Source: Microbacterium sp. RURRCA19A | Lineage (GTDB): Bacteria; Actinomycetota; Actinomycetes; Actinomycetales; Microbacteriaceae | Length of the DNA stretch: 64,000 nucleotides | Direction: 5' to 3' | NCBI RefSeq assembly: GCF_900156455.1 | Contig: NZ_FTNQ01000001.1 | Span: 1,116,001 to 1,180,000, forward strand | In this document: in pieces, positions 42,223-50,235 of the stretch | Position numbering within the stretch: position 1 is the first letter of the stretch | How the letters are laid out: every line of letters starts with the position of its first letter | Translations under genes and position numbers: made by a program | The notes under the pieces: model-generated | The model's database searches: none | Seen by the model: the letters and a program-made list of their open reading frames with translations, nothing else | What the model was told of the DNA's origin: nothing

Positions 42223-44484
42223 ATGCTTAACACCGTGCGCTCCCTGTGGCGATCGGCGCGCGCACAGCCCGTGTTCCGCGCGGTGACCGCGCGGATCGAC
42301 AGGGCGTGGTGGGCCCGGGCGATCGCCCGCGCCGACATCGTCGACCTCGACTACGTGCACGCGCAGGTGGGCCGCCCCCTCAGCACCGAGGCGGCGATCC
42401 GGCGATACGTGTCCGGCGGGTACCGGGACGGTTTCCGACTGAACCCCCTCTTCGTCGACACCGCCGTGGGCGACCATCTCCCCGAGGCGTGGCGCGTTCC
42501 CGCCCTCTATGCCTATGTCGTCGCGGATCCGCGGGGCCTGCAGGTGAGCCCGCTGTGGGATGCCACCGCGTACGGCGAGCGGCACCCGGAGGCCTGGACG
42601 ACCCCGGGCGGGCCCGTCGCGCACGCGTGGCATCGGCGCGAGACGGACTCGCTCCCGTACGGCCCCGACGCGCTGCCCTCGCCGGCGTCGTGGAGTCGGC
42701 TGTCGGAGGTCATCATCGAGGCCGCCCGGCGTGCCAGAGTCGGAGGGGAGATCGCCGCTCCGCAGGGGACCGTCGCACTCGAGCGGGAGCTGCTCATCGC
42801 GCTCGGTCCTGACGAGTGGGACTTCGACGAGTCGATCGCCGAGGCAATCGCCTTCGCCTCCGTCCCGGGTCAGGGCTCCGCGATCGCCGTCCTGGACGAC
42901 CGAGCCGAGGATTGGACGCTCGCGCAGATCGCGTCTGCATCGAGCAGCCGTATCCGGGCGAGCCGCCGCCGTCACGACGATGCGACCGCGGCCCTCGACG
43001 AGCTCCGTCAGACCTCGGTCGCCGACATCGTGATCGTGCGCGGCCCGAACCAGACGCTGACGGCAACGGATGCCGGCAACCTCGCGGATCGAGTGTCGGA
43101 GTACGGGCCAGGAGCGTTCGTCGCGCCGGTCTGGCTCGACGGCGACGGCACGATCGCCGCGGTCGGTGCGACCGGACAGGGGCGCTTCCTGGCCGGACAC
43201 CCCGTCGAGGACCTCACACCGCTCGTCGATGGCGAAAGCGCCTCGCTCGACGTCCCCGCCCTCGCCGGATCCACCTTCGCCGCCCACCGCAACGGCATCG
43301 GTGCCGAGTTGCGCGGACCCGACGCCGCGGCGGCCGTGTCCGTAGGCGGCACCGCGCGTGTGGCCCTCGACCTGTTCTCCCGAACGAGGTCCGCGGCGGC
43401 CGCGGCCGAGTTGCCCACGATCGTCGAGAATGCCGATGCCCTGCTCCGACGAGCAGGATGGGAACGCGCTCCGTCGGGGCGCTCGTTCCACATCCACCGC
43501 CCCGCACGGCAGGCTGTCCTCGAGGACGGCACATCCGTGCCGGTCCTGCGTTGGGCGCTGCGCACGGCGGCACCCGTCGGACCCCGGGCCGAAGGGTGGG
43601 GCGACACGCATTTCGCCCGCGCACTCGCCGCGGCCCTCCGGCGCCACGGTCAGGAAGTCGTGATCGACGCCTACTCCGCCCGGCACCGCCCCACACGCCA
43701 TCTGGACGACGTCACGGTCGCTCTCCGCGGTCCCGAACCGCTGGAGGCATCCCCCTCCGGGGTCTCACTGCTGTGGATCATCAGCCACCCCGACCAGATC
43801 GGAACGGATGACGTGGCGGGATTCGACGCGATCTTCGCCGCGTCCGCGCCCTGGGCCCGACAGGCTGGAGCAGAGCTCGGGGTCCCCATCCTTCCGCTGC
43901 TGCAGTGCACGGATGCCACGCGGTTCCGGCCTTCCGGGGCCACCCGAAGCGACGACATCCTCTTCGTCGGCACCGCCCGCGGCATCCTGCGCCCATCCGT
44001 CGTCGAACCCATCCGCGCCGGGATCCCCGTCACGGTGATCGGGCCGGACTGGCGCGGGTGGATCCCCGCAGAACGCATCGCGGCGACCGGTGTCGACAAC
44101 GACGCGCTCCCCGATCTCTACGAGCAGGCTGGTGTCGTCCTCAACGACCACTGGCCCGCGATGAGGGAGCGAGGGTTCATCGGCAACCGCCTCTTCGACG
44201 TCGTCGCCGCCGGCGGGCGCGCCATCAGCGACCGGGTCGAAGGCATCGACGTGCTGTTCGAGGGCGCCGTGCGGACCTATGACTCGATTCCCGAGCTGAT
44301 CGACATGCTCTCCGGCGATCTCGATGAGATCTTCCCGACACGCGACGCCCTCACCGGGATCTCCGAGCGCGTCCGCACGGAGCATTCCTTCGACGCGCGC
44401 GCGCGGACGTTGCTGGACGCGGCGCTGAAAGCCCGCGGAGAGCGGTCGGATGACAGGGACCGATCGACGGGACTGGCATCATAG
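42223..44484 (+). CDS. large protein with C-terminal CgeB-like glycosyltransferase domain
   Basis: A 753-residue soluble protein. Residues 1 to about 430 match no family I recognise; they begin with a basic helix and contain LDYVHAQVGRPLSTEAAIRRY and RLNPLFVDTAVGDHLPEAWR. From about residue 500 it resembles CgeB/Glyco_trans_1_2 GT-B proteins: GWGDTHFARALAAALRRHG, ILFVGTARGILRPSV, and the donor-site segment RGFIGNRLFDVVAAGGRAI. It probably transfers a sugar or modifies the polymer made here. ATG 42223 has GGAG upstream. The downstream gtrA gene begins 5 bp after its stop, suggesting one transcript. Confidence 0.8.
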   Translation: MLNTVRSLWRSARAQPVFRAVTARIDRAWWARAIARADIVDLDYVHAQVGRPLSTEAAIRRYVSGGYRDGFRLNPLFVDTAVGDHLPEAWRVPALYAYVVADPRGLQVSPLWDATAYGERHPEAWTTPGGPVAHAWHRRETDSLPYGPDALPSPASWSRLSEVIIEAARRARVGGEIAAPQGTVALERELLIALGPDEWDFDESIAEAIAFASVPGQGSAIAVLDDRAEDWTLAQIASASSSRIRASRRRHDDATAALDELRQTSVADIVIVRGPNQTLTATDAGNLADRVSEYGPGAFVAPVWLDGDGTIAAVGATGQGRFLAGHPVEDLTPLVDGESASLDVPALAGSTFAAHRNGIGAELRGPDAAAAVSVGGTARVALDLFSRTRSAAAAAELPTIVENADALLRRAGWERAPSGRSFHIHRPARQAVLEDGTSVPVLRWALRTAAPVGPRAEGWGDTHFARALAAALRRHGQEVVIDAYSARHRPTRHLDDVTVALRGPEPLEASPSGVSLLWIISHPDQIGTDDVAGFDAIFAASAPWARQAGAELGVPILPLLQCTDATRFRPSGATRSDDILFVGTARGILRPSVVEPIRAGIPVTVIGPDWRGWIPAERIAATGVDNDALPDLYEQAGVVLNDHWPAMRERGFIGNRLFDVVAAGGRAISDRVEGIDVLFEGAVRTYDSIPELIDMLSGDLDEIFPTRDALTGISERVRTEHSFDARARTLLDAALKARGERSDDRDRSTGLAS

Positions 44485-44489
44485 AACCC

Positions 44490-44930
44490 ATGCCTTCCGA
44501 GCCCTCCGTGTCGCGTCCACGCGGCCTCAGGCTCCTCTGGTCGTCCAGCCTCGTGCGCTATCTCGTGATGGGGGGCCTGAGCTTCGCGTTCGACTTCGGC
44601 CTGCTGTGGGCTCTCCATGATCTCGTGGGCGTGCCGCTGCCGATCGCCACGCCGACGGCTTTCCTCGCGAGTTTCGTCGTGACCTATACGCTCCAACGGT
44701 TGTTCGCATTCCGCGCGAGCGACGCAGTCGCGCCGAGCGTCGTCCGGTACACGCTGCTGGTCATCGCCAACACGCTCCTGACCACAGGCATCGTGGCACT
44801 GAGCGACGGCGCCGGATGGTCCTGGATGGTCGGCAAGGTCATCGCTGTCGCGATCACGACCGTCGGCAACTATTACGCATACCGCTACTGGGTCTTCGCC
44901 CGTCCGAAAGGTGCTCCCTCGCATGTATAA
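44490..44930 (+). CDS. GtrA-family membrane protein
   Basis: A 146-residue protein with four hydrophobic segments: YLVMGGLSFAFDFGLLWAL, PTAFLASFVVTYTLQRLFAF, VVRYTLLVIANTLLTTGIVAL and VIAVAITTVGNYYAYRYWVF. The last matches the GtrA signature of a Tyr-rich end. GtrA proteins are thought to help move polyprenyl-phosphate sugars across the membrane. The next gene, a polyprenyl-phosphate-sugar synthase-like GT2 overlapping by 8 bp, is the usual partner. Confidence 0.9.
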   Translation: MPSEPSVSRPRGLRLLWSSSLVRYLVMGGLSFAFDFGLLWALHDLVGVPLPIATPTAFLASFVVTYTLQRLFAFRASDAVAPSVVRYTLLVIANTLLTTGIVALSDGAGWSWMVGKVIAVAITTVGNYYAYRYWVFARPKGAPSHV

Positions 44931-45885
44931 AGGCGCGTCCATTGCGGCTGTCGTCCCGGCGTACAAGGAAGAGAAGATGATCGCGCGGGTCATCGAGACC
45001 ATGCCCGCTTTCGTCGACCACATCGTCATCGTCGACGACTGCAGCCCCGACGACACCAGCGCCGTGGTGCGCGCCGTCAGAGACCCTCGAGTGACGCTGA
45101 TTCGTCACGAGGTCAACCAGGGCGTGGGCGGGGCCATCATCACGGGACACCGGACGGCTCTCGAACTGGGCAGCGACGTGAACGTCATCATGGCCGGCGA
45201 CGCCCAAATGGACCCCGAGTACCTCCCGGCCCTGCTGGACCGTGTCGTCGAGGACGGTTACGGGTTCGCCAAGGCGAACCGCTTCTACTCCCCTGAGTCC
45301 TTCACCGGGATGCCGGGCTACCGTGTCTTCGGCAACATCGCGCTGTCGTTCATCACAAAGCTGTCCTCCGGATACTGGAATCTCTTCGACCCGCAGAACG
45401 GCTACACCGCGATCCGATCGGAGGCTCTTCGCCGAGTGCCGCTCGAGCGCGTCGCCAAGCGTTACAGCTTCGAGAACGACCTGCTGATCCACCTGAACAT
45501 CCTGCAGATCTCCGCCGTCGACGTTCCGATCCCCGCGGTCTACGGCGACGAGGTGTCCAGCATCCGCCTGAGCAAGGTCGTGCCCGAGCTCACCCACCGC
45601 CTCACCGTCGGGTTCTGGCATCGCATCTGGTACCGCTACGTCCTGTGGTCGTTCTCGCCGATCGCGCTGCTGCTGTTCCTCGGCCTGGCCTTCCTCGGCT
45701 TCGGCGCGATCGTGACCATCTGGTTGTTCTTCCAGATCCTGGGCTCCGCGATCGCCACCGCAGCGACGGTGATGCTCGCGGCGCTGCCATTGATGCTGGG
45801 GACGCAACTCCTCATCAGCGCGCTGCAACTCGATATCCAGTCGACTCCGTCGAAGCCGGAGTTCGCACCCTTCCACGAGTCCTGA
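44923..45885 (+). CDS. GT2 polyprenyl-phosphate hexose synthase-like
   Basis: A 320-residue protein. The GT2 domain (VVPAYKEEKMIARVIETMP; VDDCSPDDTS; metal-site MAGDAQMDPE; DPQNGYTAIR) is followed by two C-terminal membrane segments (FSPIALLLFLGLAFLGFG and a long hydrophobic stretch after it). This is the DPM1/GtrB-like arrangement that loads a sugar onto polyprenyl phosphate. It pairs with the GtrA protein upstream, overlapping it by 8 bp. I chose ATG 44923 over GTG 44911 because AAAGG lies 11 nt upstream. Confidence 0.88.
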   Translation: MYKGASIAAVVPAYKEEKMIARVIETMPAFVDHIVIVDDCSPDDTSAVVRAVRDPRVTLIRHEVNQGVGGAIITGHRTALELGSDVNVIMAGDAQMDPEYLPALLDRVVEDGYGFAKANRFYSPESFTGMPGYRVFGNIALSFITKLSSGYWNLFDPQNGYTAIRSEALRRVPLERVAKRYSFENDLLIHLNILQISAVDVPIPAVYGDEVSSIRLSKVVPELTHRLTVGFWHRIWYRYVLWSFSPIALLLFLGLAFLGFGAIVTIWLFFQILGSAIATAATVMLAALPLMLGTQLLISALQLDIQSTPSKPEFAPFHES

Positions 45886-45917
45886 GCACGCCGGGACATC
45901 GTCGCGGCGAGCTCAGC

Positions 45918-46922
45918 TCACACGCGGACGGCGGTTCGGATGAGTCTGCCGCCGTCGGCGGCCGATTCCAGCGAGGCCTCGACGACGCGCAGGACGTGGA
46001 CGGCCTCGCGCATGGTGGAGAGGTTGGTGGGCAACCCGTTGACCGCGTCACGGAACGCCTCGAGTTCGGCGCGCAAAGGCTCGCGCTTGGGGAAGGCGAA
46101 CCGCGTCACGTCGCCCTCCGAGACCCCGCGAAAGGTAGACACTGATTCCCACTCCAGAGCGGCGGTCCCGTTGCGATGCAATGTGAGATCGGCGGTGGCG
46201 GTGTCGGCGATGAAGGTGCCGCGCTCCCCCGTCACGACGGTGACGCGCTCCTTCATAGGGCTCAGCCAGTTGATGAGGTGGTTGACCACGGCACCGTCGG
46301 ACAGGCGTCCGGCGATCGCGATCATGTCCTCGTGCGAGCGCCCGCTCTTGAACGCCGTCTGGGCGGAGACCGCTTCGTACGATGCCTGCACCACCCAGGC
46401 GGTGAGGTCGATGTCGTGGGTGGCGAGGTCCTTCGCCACACCGACGTCGCCGATGCGCGCCGGAAAGGTGCTCTGCCGTCGGGTCGCGATCTGGTAGACG
46501 TCACCGATCTCCCCCTCGGCCAGCCGGGACCTCAGCTGCTGCAGAGCCGGGTTGAAGCGCTCGACGTGGCCGACGGCGCCCACCAGTCCCCGCGCCTCGA
46601 ACAGGTCCGCGAGCGCCTCGCCATCGGTCGAGCTGTCGGCGATCGGCTTCTCCACCAACACGTGCACGTCCGCGGCAGCCAGGGCGGATGCCGCCGCCGC
46701 GTGGAAGCGCGTGGGGACGGCGACGACGGCGATGTCGATGCCCGCCGCCGCGAGCGCCTCGACATCGGGCAGCACGTCCATGCCCGGGGCGACACCGTGC
46801 GGGTCACCGGCGGGATCGGCGACGGCGACGAGATCGATGCCGTCGATCTCACGGAGGAGGCGCGCGTGATGACGTCCCATCATGCCCAGGCCGAGGAGGC
46901 CCGCCCGCAGCCCCTTGCTCAC
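45918..46922 (-). CDS. Gfo/Idh/MocA oxidoreductase, WbpB-like
   Basis: A 334-residue NAD-dependent sugar oxidoreductase. The nucleotide-binding GLGMMGRHHA is near the N-terminus, VLVEKPIAD carries the family EKP motif, and KDLATHDIDLTAW holds the catalytic-type His/Asp. Together with the DegT aminotransferase and hexapeptide acetyltransferase upstream it forms a WbpB-WbpE-WbpD-like set. In that pathway WbpB oxidises C3 of UDP-GlcNAc uronic acid. The start is GTG 46922, overlapping the aminotransferase stop. Other Gfo/Idh substrates are possible. Confidence 0.88.
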   Translation of the reverse strand: MSKGLRAGLLGLGMMGRHHARLLREIDGIDLVAVADPAGDPHGVAPGMDVLPDVEALAAAGIDIAVVAVPTRFHAAAASALAAADVHVLVEKPIADSSTDGEALADLFEARGLVGAVGHVERFNPALQQLRSRLAEGEIGDVYQIATRRQSTFPARIGDVGVAKDLATHDIDLTAWVVQASYEAVSAQTAFKSGRSHEDMIAIAGRLSDGAVVNHLINWLSPMKERVTVVTGERGTFIADTATADLTLHRNGTAALEWESVSTFRGVSEGDVTRFAFPKREPLRAELEAFRDAVNGLPTNLSTMREAVHVLRVVEASLESAADGGRLIRTAVRV

Positions 46923-48016
46923 GACCCCGCTCCAGCGACCGCGGTGACCGCGGCGACGATTCGCTCGAGATCAGCGGAGGTCAAAGAAGGGTGAACCGGC
47001 AACGACACCACTTCACGAGCGGCGCGCTCGGTCTCGGGAAGGTCGAGACCGGGCGCGAATCCCGCGAGGGACGGGAGGCGGTGGTTTGGGATCGGGTAGT
47101 ACACCCCGCTGCCGACCTGATGCTCCTCGCGGAGCGCACGCACGAAACCGTCTCGGTCATCGGCGACTCGGACGGTGTACTGGTGGTAGACGTGGTGGGC
47201 GGCTTCGGCCACGGCAGGAGTCACGACGCCCCCGAGGTTCGCGTCCAGGAACGCCGCGTTGCGGCGCCGCTGCTCGGTCCAGGCGTCGACTTTGGTCAAC
47301 TGCACGCGTCCGATCGCGGCGTGCAGGTCGGTCATCCGGGCGTTGAAGCCGACGACCTCGTTCTCGTACTGGCGTTCCATGCCCTGATTGCGCATGAGAC
47401 GCAGCGACCTCGCAATCTCCGGGGTGCCGGCCGTGACCATGCCGCCTTCACCACTGGTCATGTTCTTCGTCGGATACAACGAGAACATCGCGAACGCCCC
47501 GAACGTGCCGACGGCGCGGCCGTGCAGGCGAGCCCCGTGCGCCTGGGCGGCGTCCTCGAAGATCATCAGTCCGTGGCGGTCGGCGACGGCCTGGAGCGCG
47601 ACCATGTCCGCGGGGTGGCCGTAGAGGTGCACAGGCATGACCGCACGGGTCCGCGGCGTGACGGCGGCCTCGACACTCGCCGCGTCCAGCGCGAAGGTCA
47701 CCGGGTCGATATCGGCGAACACCGGGGTCGCCCCCGTGAGCGCAACGGAGTTCCCGGTCGCCGCGAAGGTGAACGAGGGCACGACGACCTCGTCGCCGGG
47801 GCCGATACCCGCGGCAAGGAGGCCGAGGTGCAGGCCGGAGGTGCCGGAGTTGACCGCGACGGTCTCGCGGCCATGCACGAAGTGCTCGGCGAACTCTCTC
47901 TCGAACGCCGCGACCTCGGGGCCCTGGGCGATCATGCCGCTCTGCAGGACACGATCGACGGCGGCCCGCTCCTCGTCGCCGATGAGGGGTTTGGCCGCGG
48001 GAATGAGATCAGGCAT
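46919..48016 (-). CDS. DegT/DnrJ/EryC1-family aminotransferase, WbpE-like
   Basis: A 365-residue PLP-dependent sugar aminotransferase. PLP lysine K184 lies in SLYPTKNMTSGEGG; VNSGTSGLHLGLLAAG and FEDAAQAHGA are family motifs. In the WbpB/E/D pathway it aminates the 3-keto sugar nucleotide formed by the oxidoreductase. Its start overlaps the acetyltransferase stop by 8 bp and its stop overlaps the oxidoreductase GTG, so the three are co-translated. The assignment to a 3-amino sugar rests on its neighbours. Confidence 0.93.
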   Translation of the reverse strand: MPDLIPAAKPLIGDEERAAVDRVLQSGMIAQGPEVAAFEREFAEHFVHGRETVAVNSGTSGLHLGLLAAGIGPGDEVVVPSFTFAATGNSVALTGATPVFADIDPVTFALDAASVEAAVTPRTRAVMPVHLYGHPADMVALQAVADRHGLMIFEDAAQAHGARLHGRAVGTFGAFAMFSLYPTKNMTSGEGGMVTAGTPEIARSLRLMRNQGMERQYENEVVGFNARMTDLHAAIGRVQLTKVDAWTEQRRRNAAFLDANLGGVVTPAVAEAAHHVYHQYTVRVADDRDGFVRALREEHQVGSGVYYPIPNHRLPSLAGFAPGLDLPETERAAREVVSLPVHPSLTSADLERIVAAVTAVAGAGS

Positions 48017-48635
48017 CGGTGTCCTCCTTGAGTTCGCCGTCGGTCTCGATGAATCGGTCCCCCGTTCGCGGGCAGACCCACGCGTCGCCGTCGCGCTCCA
48101 GGGGCACGCCGGCGGGCCCGACCCAGCCGATCCGGCGAGCCGGTACGCCGGCGACGAGAGCGAAATCAGGAACGTCCCTGGTGACGACCGCGCCGGCGGC
48201 TACGGTCGCCCAGCGCCCGATCTGGACGGGAGCCACGCAGGTCGCGCGCGCACCGATGGACGCGCCCCGGCGCACGGTCACCCCCACCGGTGTCCAATCG
48301 GCGGCCGACTTAGGGGTGCCGTCGGGGTTGATCGCGCGCGGATAGGTGTCATTGGTGAAGACGACCGCGGGGCCTACGAAGACCCCGTCTTCCAACTGCG
48401 CCGGTTCGTAGACGAGGGCGTAATTCTGGAGCTTGCATCCGTCGCCGATCTCGACGCCGGGGCCGACGTAGACGCCTCGTCCGATCACGCAGTCGCGGCC
48501 GATGACGGCGTCCTCGCGGACCTGTGCGAGGTGCCAGACGGAGGAGCCGTCACCGATGACGGCTCCGGTGACGTCCGCGGACGGATCGATGCGAGCTGGA
48601 CGAGACGTCGCGTCCGGGTGAGTAGCGGAAGACAC
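48009..48635 (-). CDS. hexapeptide-repeat N-acetyltransferase, WbpD-like
   Basis: A 208-residue left-handed beta-helix acyltransferase: imperfect hexapeptide repeats run from DVTGAVIGDGSSVWHLAQV to about residue 145. The segment VYEPAQLEDGVFVGPAVVFTNDTYPRA, here split for clarity as ALVYEPAQLEDGVFVG then VVFTNDTYPRA, is typical of WbpD/WlbB enzymes. It acetylates the 3-amino group of a UDP-sugar acid. A short C-terminal tail may be a separate beta structure. GTG 48635 is first in the trio operon, 8 nt after TAGACT. Confidence 0.9.
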   Translation of the reverse strand: MSSATHPDATSRPARIDPSADVTGAVIGDGSSVWHLAQVREDAVIGRDCVIGRGVYVGPGVEIGDGCKLQNYALVYEPAQLEDGVFVGPAVVFTNDTYPRAINPDGTPKSAADWTPVGVTVRRGASIGARATCVAPVQIGRWATVAAGAVVTRDVPDFALVAGVPARRIGWVGPAGVPLERDGDAWVCPRTGDRFIETDGELKEDTDA

Positions 48636-48643
48636 GAGAAGTC

Positions 48644-48649
48644 AGTCTA
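48644..48649 (-). promoter_or_regulatory. -10 element (TAGACT) of the WbpD/E/B-like operon
   Basis: TAGACT on the minus strand ends 8 nt before GTG 48635; a leaderless or nearly leaderless operon start. Confidence 0.5.
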
Positions 48650-48673
48650 ACCGGGCATTCCGGACGACCCCCG

Positions 48674-48679
48674 TAGGAT
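48674..48679 (+). promoter_or_regulatory. -10 element (TAGGAT) of the DUF2142 gene
   Basis: TAGGAT ends 6 nt before GTG 48686, back to back with the divergent TAGACT box 24 bp away. Confidence 0.6.
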
Positions 48680-48685
48680 CGACGC

Positions 48686-50203
48686 GTGCACCGCCGATCC
48701 TCGTCCGCCGTCCGCACGCTCGCACCGTGGCTCGTGCCGCTGATGCTGTTCATCGCGCTCGGAGCGTGGAGCTTCGCCTCCCCCGTCGGAGCCAGCCCCG
48801 ACGACGACTTCCACCTGCCGTCCATCTGGTGCGGCCTGGGCGAACGACCGGGGCTCTGCGAGGATTCCGGAGATCCCGCGACGCGCTTGGTTCCCACCCC
48901 CCTCAAGGACGCCTCCTGCTACGCTTTCCTCCCCGCCGACAGCGCCGCCTGCTGGGATCCTGGCACCTCCGGCCTCTTCGAGGCAACTCGGGTGAACACG
49001 GGTCCGCTCTACCCGCCCGTCTTCTACGCGACAATGAGCGTCTTCGCCGGACCCGATGTGCCCACGTCCGTTCTCCTGATGCGCCTGGCCAATTCGGCTA
49101 TTGCCGTCGGTCTCATCACGGCGGTGTTCTGGGCTCTCCCGCGCCGCCTGCGTCCCGCGCTCGTGCTCTCCGCGGTCGGGTCGGCGGTGCCGCTCGGGGT
49201 CTTCGTCTACGCATCCACCAATCCGTCATCCTGGGCGTTGCTTTCCGCCGCGACGGTGTGGATCAGCGTGTACGCCGCGACGCTGACCACGGGCCGACGC
49301 CAGTGGGTGCTGGCGGGACTGGCGGTGTTGGCGACCGTGCTGGGCGCGGGGGCCCGCGCCGACGCGGGGGCGTTCGCGATCTTCGGCGCACTTCTCGGAC
49401 TGCTTCTGGGACTCGGACGCCGCCGATCCGCGGTGATTCCTCTCGTCACCGCCGCGACCGTGGCCGTGCTCGGCGTAGCTTTCTACTTGAGCGCCGGGCA
49501 GAGCGGGTCGCTCGTCGCCGGCCTTCCCAGTGAGAATCCTCCGCTGACCCGGGCACAGCTCATCGACAACGCTCTCAACGTGCCGACCCTGTGGACGGGC
49601 GCCCTCGGCGGGTGGGGACTCGGCTGGCTCGACACCCCGATGCCCTCGGCGGTGGTCGTCGCCACGACGCTCGTCGTCGGCGGCATCCTGTTCCTCGGGA
49701 TGGCTCGGCCCACACTGCGGGAGGGGATCGCCGCCGCGCTGGCGGTGGCCGCCCTCTGGGGCGTGCCCTTCATCCTCCTCGCGCAGTCCCGGGCCGTCGT
49801 GGGCACGCAGGTCCAGCCTCGCTACATCCTGCCCTTGCTGATCATCCTGCTGGGTGTCGCCTCGGTGGCCGCCGATGTCGAGGGCCGGTGGACCCGAACT
49901 CGACGCATGATCGCCGCCGGAGCGCTTTCGGTCGCCTTCGCGCTCGCGATCTACACGAATGTGCGCCGCTACACCACCGGGACGGACGGGACCGCTCTCG
50001 ACCCCGGCACCGGTGCGGAGTGGTGGTGGCCCTTCGCGCCGAGCCCGCTCCTGACGGTCATCGTGGGATCGCTCGCCTTCGCCGCCGGTCTGGCCGTTCT
50101 GGCCCTCTCCGGTCGACCCGCGCGGGTTACCGGTGACGACGCACCCGCCGCCGGGTCCGATGCCGAGGCTCCGCCGGTGGCGGATGCCGTCACCCGGATC
50201 TGA
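48686..50203 (+). CDS. DUF2142 family polytopic membrane protein
   Basis: A 505-residue protein with about eleven hydrophobic segments. The first external loop carries SPVGASPDDDFHLPSIWCG, the DUF2142 signature with a conserved acidic pair, and cysteines that could form disulfides (C49, C58 and others). DUF2142 proteins have a GT-C-like layout and are usually encoded in surface polysaccharide loci, so it may be a membrane glycosyltransferase using a polyprenyl-linked sugar. Activity is unproven. It is convergent with wzt, 32 bp away. Confidence 0.82.
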   Translation: MHRRSSSAVRTLAPWLVPLMLFIALGAWSFASPVGASPDDDFHLPSIWCGLGERPGLCEDSGDPATRLVPTPLKDASCYAFLPADSAACWDPGTSGLFEATRVNTGPLYPPVFYATMSVFAGPDVPTSVLLMRLANSAIAVGLITAVFWALPRRLRPALVLSAVGSAVPLGVFVYASTNPSSWALLSAATVWISVYAATLTTGRRQWVLAGLAVLATVLGAGARADAGAFAIFGALLGLLLGLGRRRSAVIPLVTAATVAVLGVAFYLSAGQSGSLVAGLPSENPPLTRAQLIDNALNVPTLWTGALGGWGLGWLDTPMPSAVVVATTLVVGGILFLGMARPTLREGIAAALAVAALWGVPFILLAQSRAVVGTQVQPRYILPLLIILLGVASVAADVEGRWTRTRRMIAAGALSVAFALAIYTNVRRYTTGTDGTALDPGTGAEWWWPFAPSPLLTVIVGSLAFAAGLAVLALSGRPARVTGDDAPAAGSDAEAPPVADAVTRI

Positions 50204-50235
50204 TTCCGGATCGCCGCGGCCGCTGCGGACACCGG

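Noticed and set aside
50204-50235. Possible hairpin CCGC/GCGG between DUF2142 and wzt
   Set aside because: Arms are only four bases in very GC-rich DNA, not above chance.
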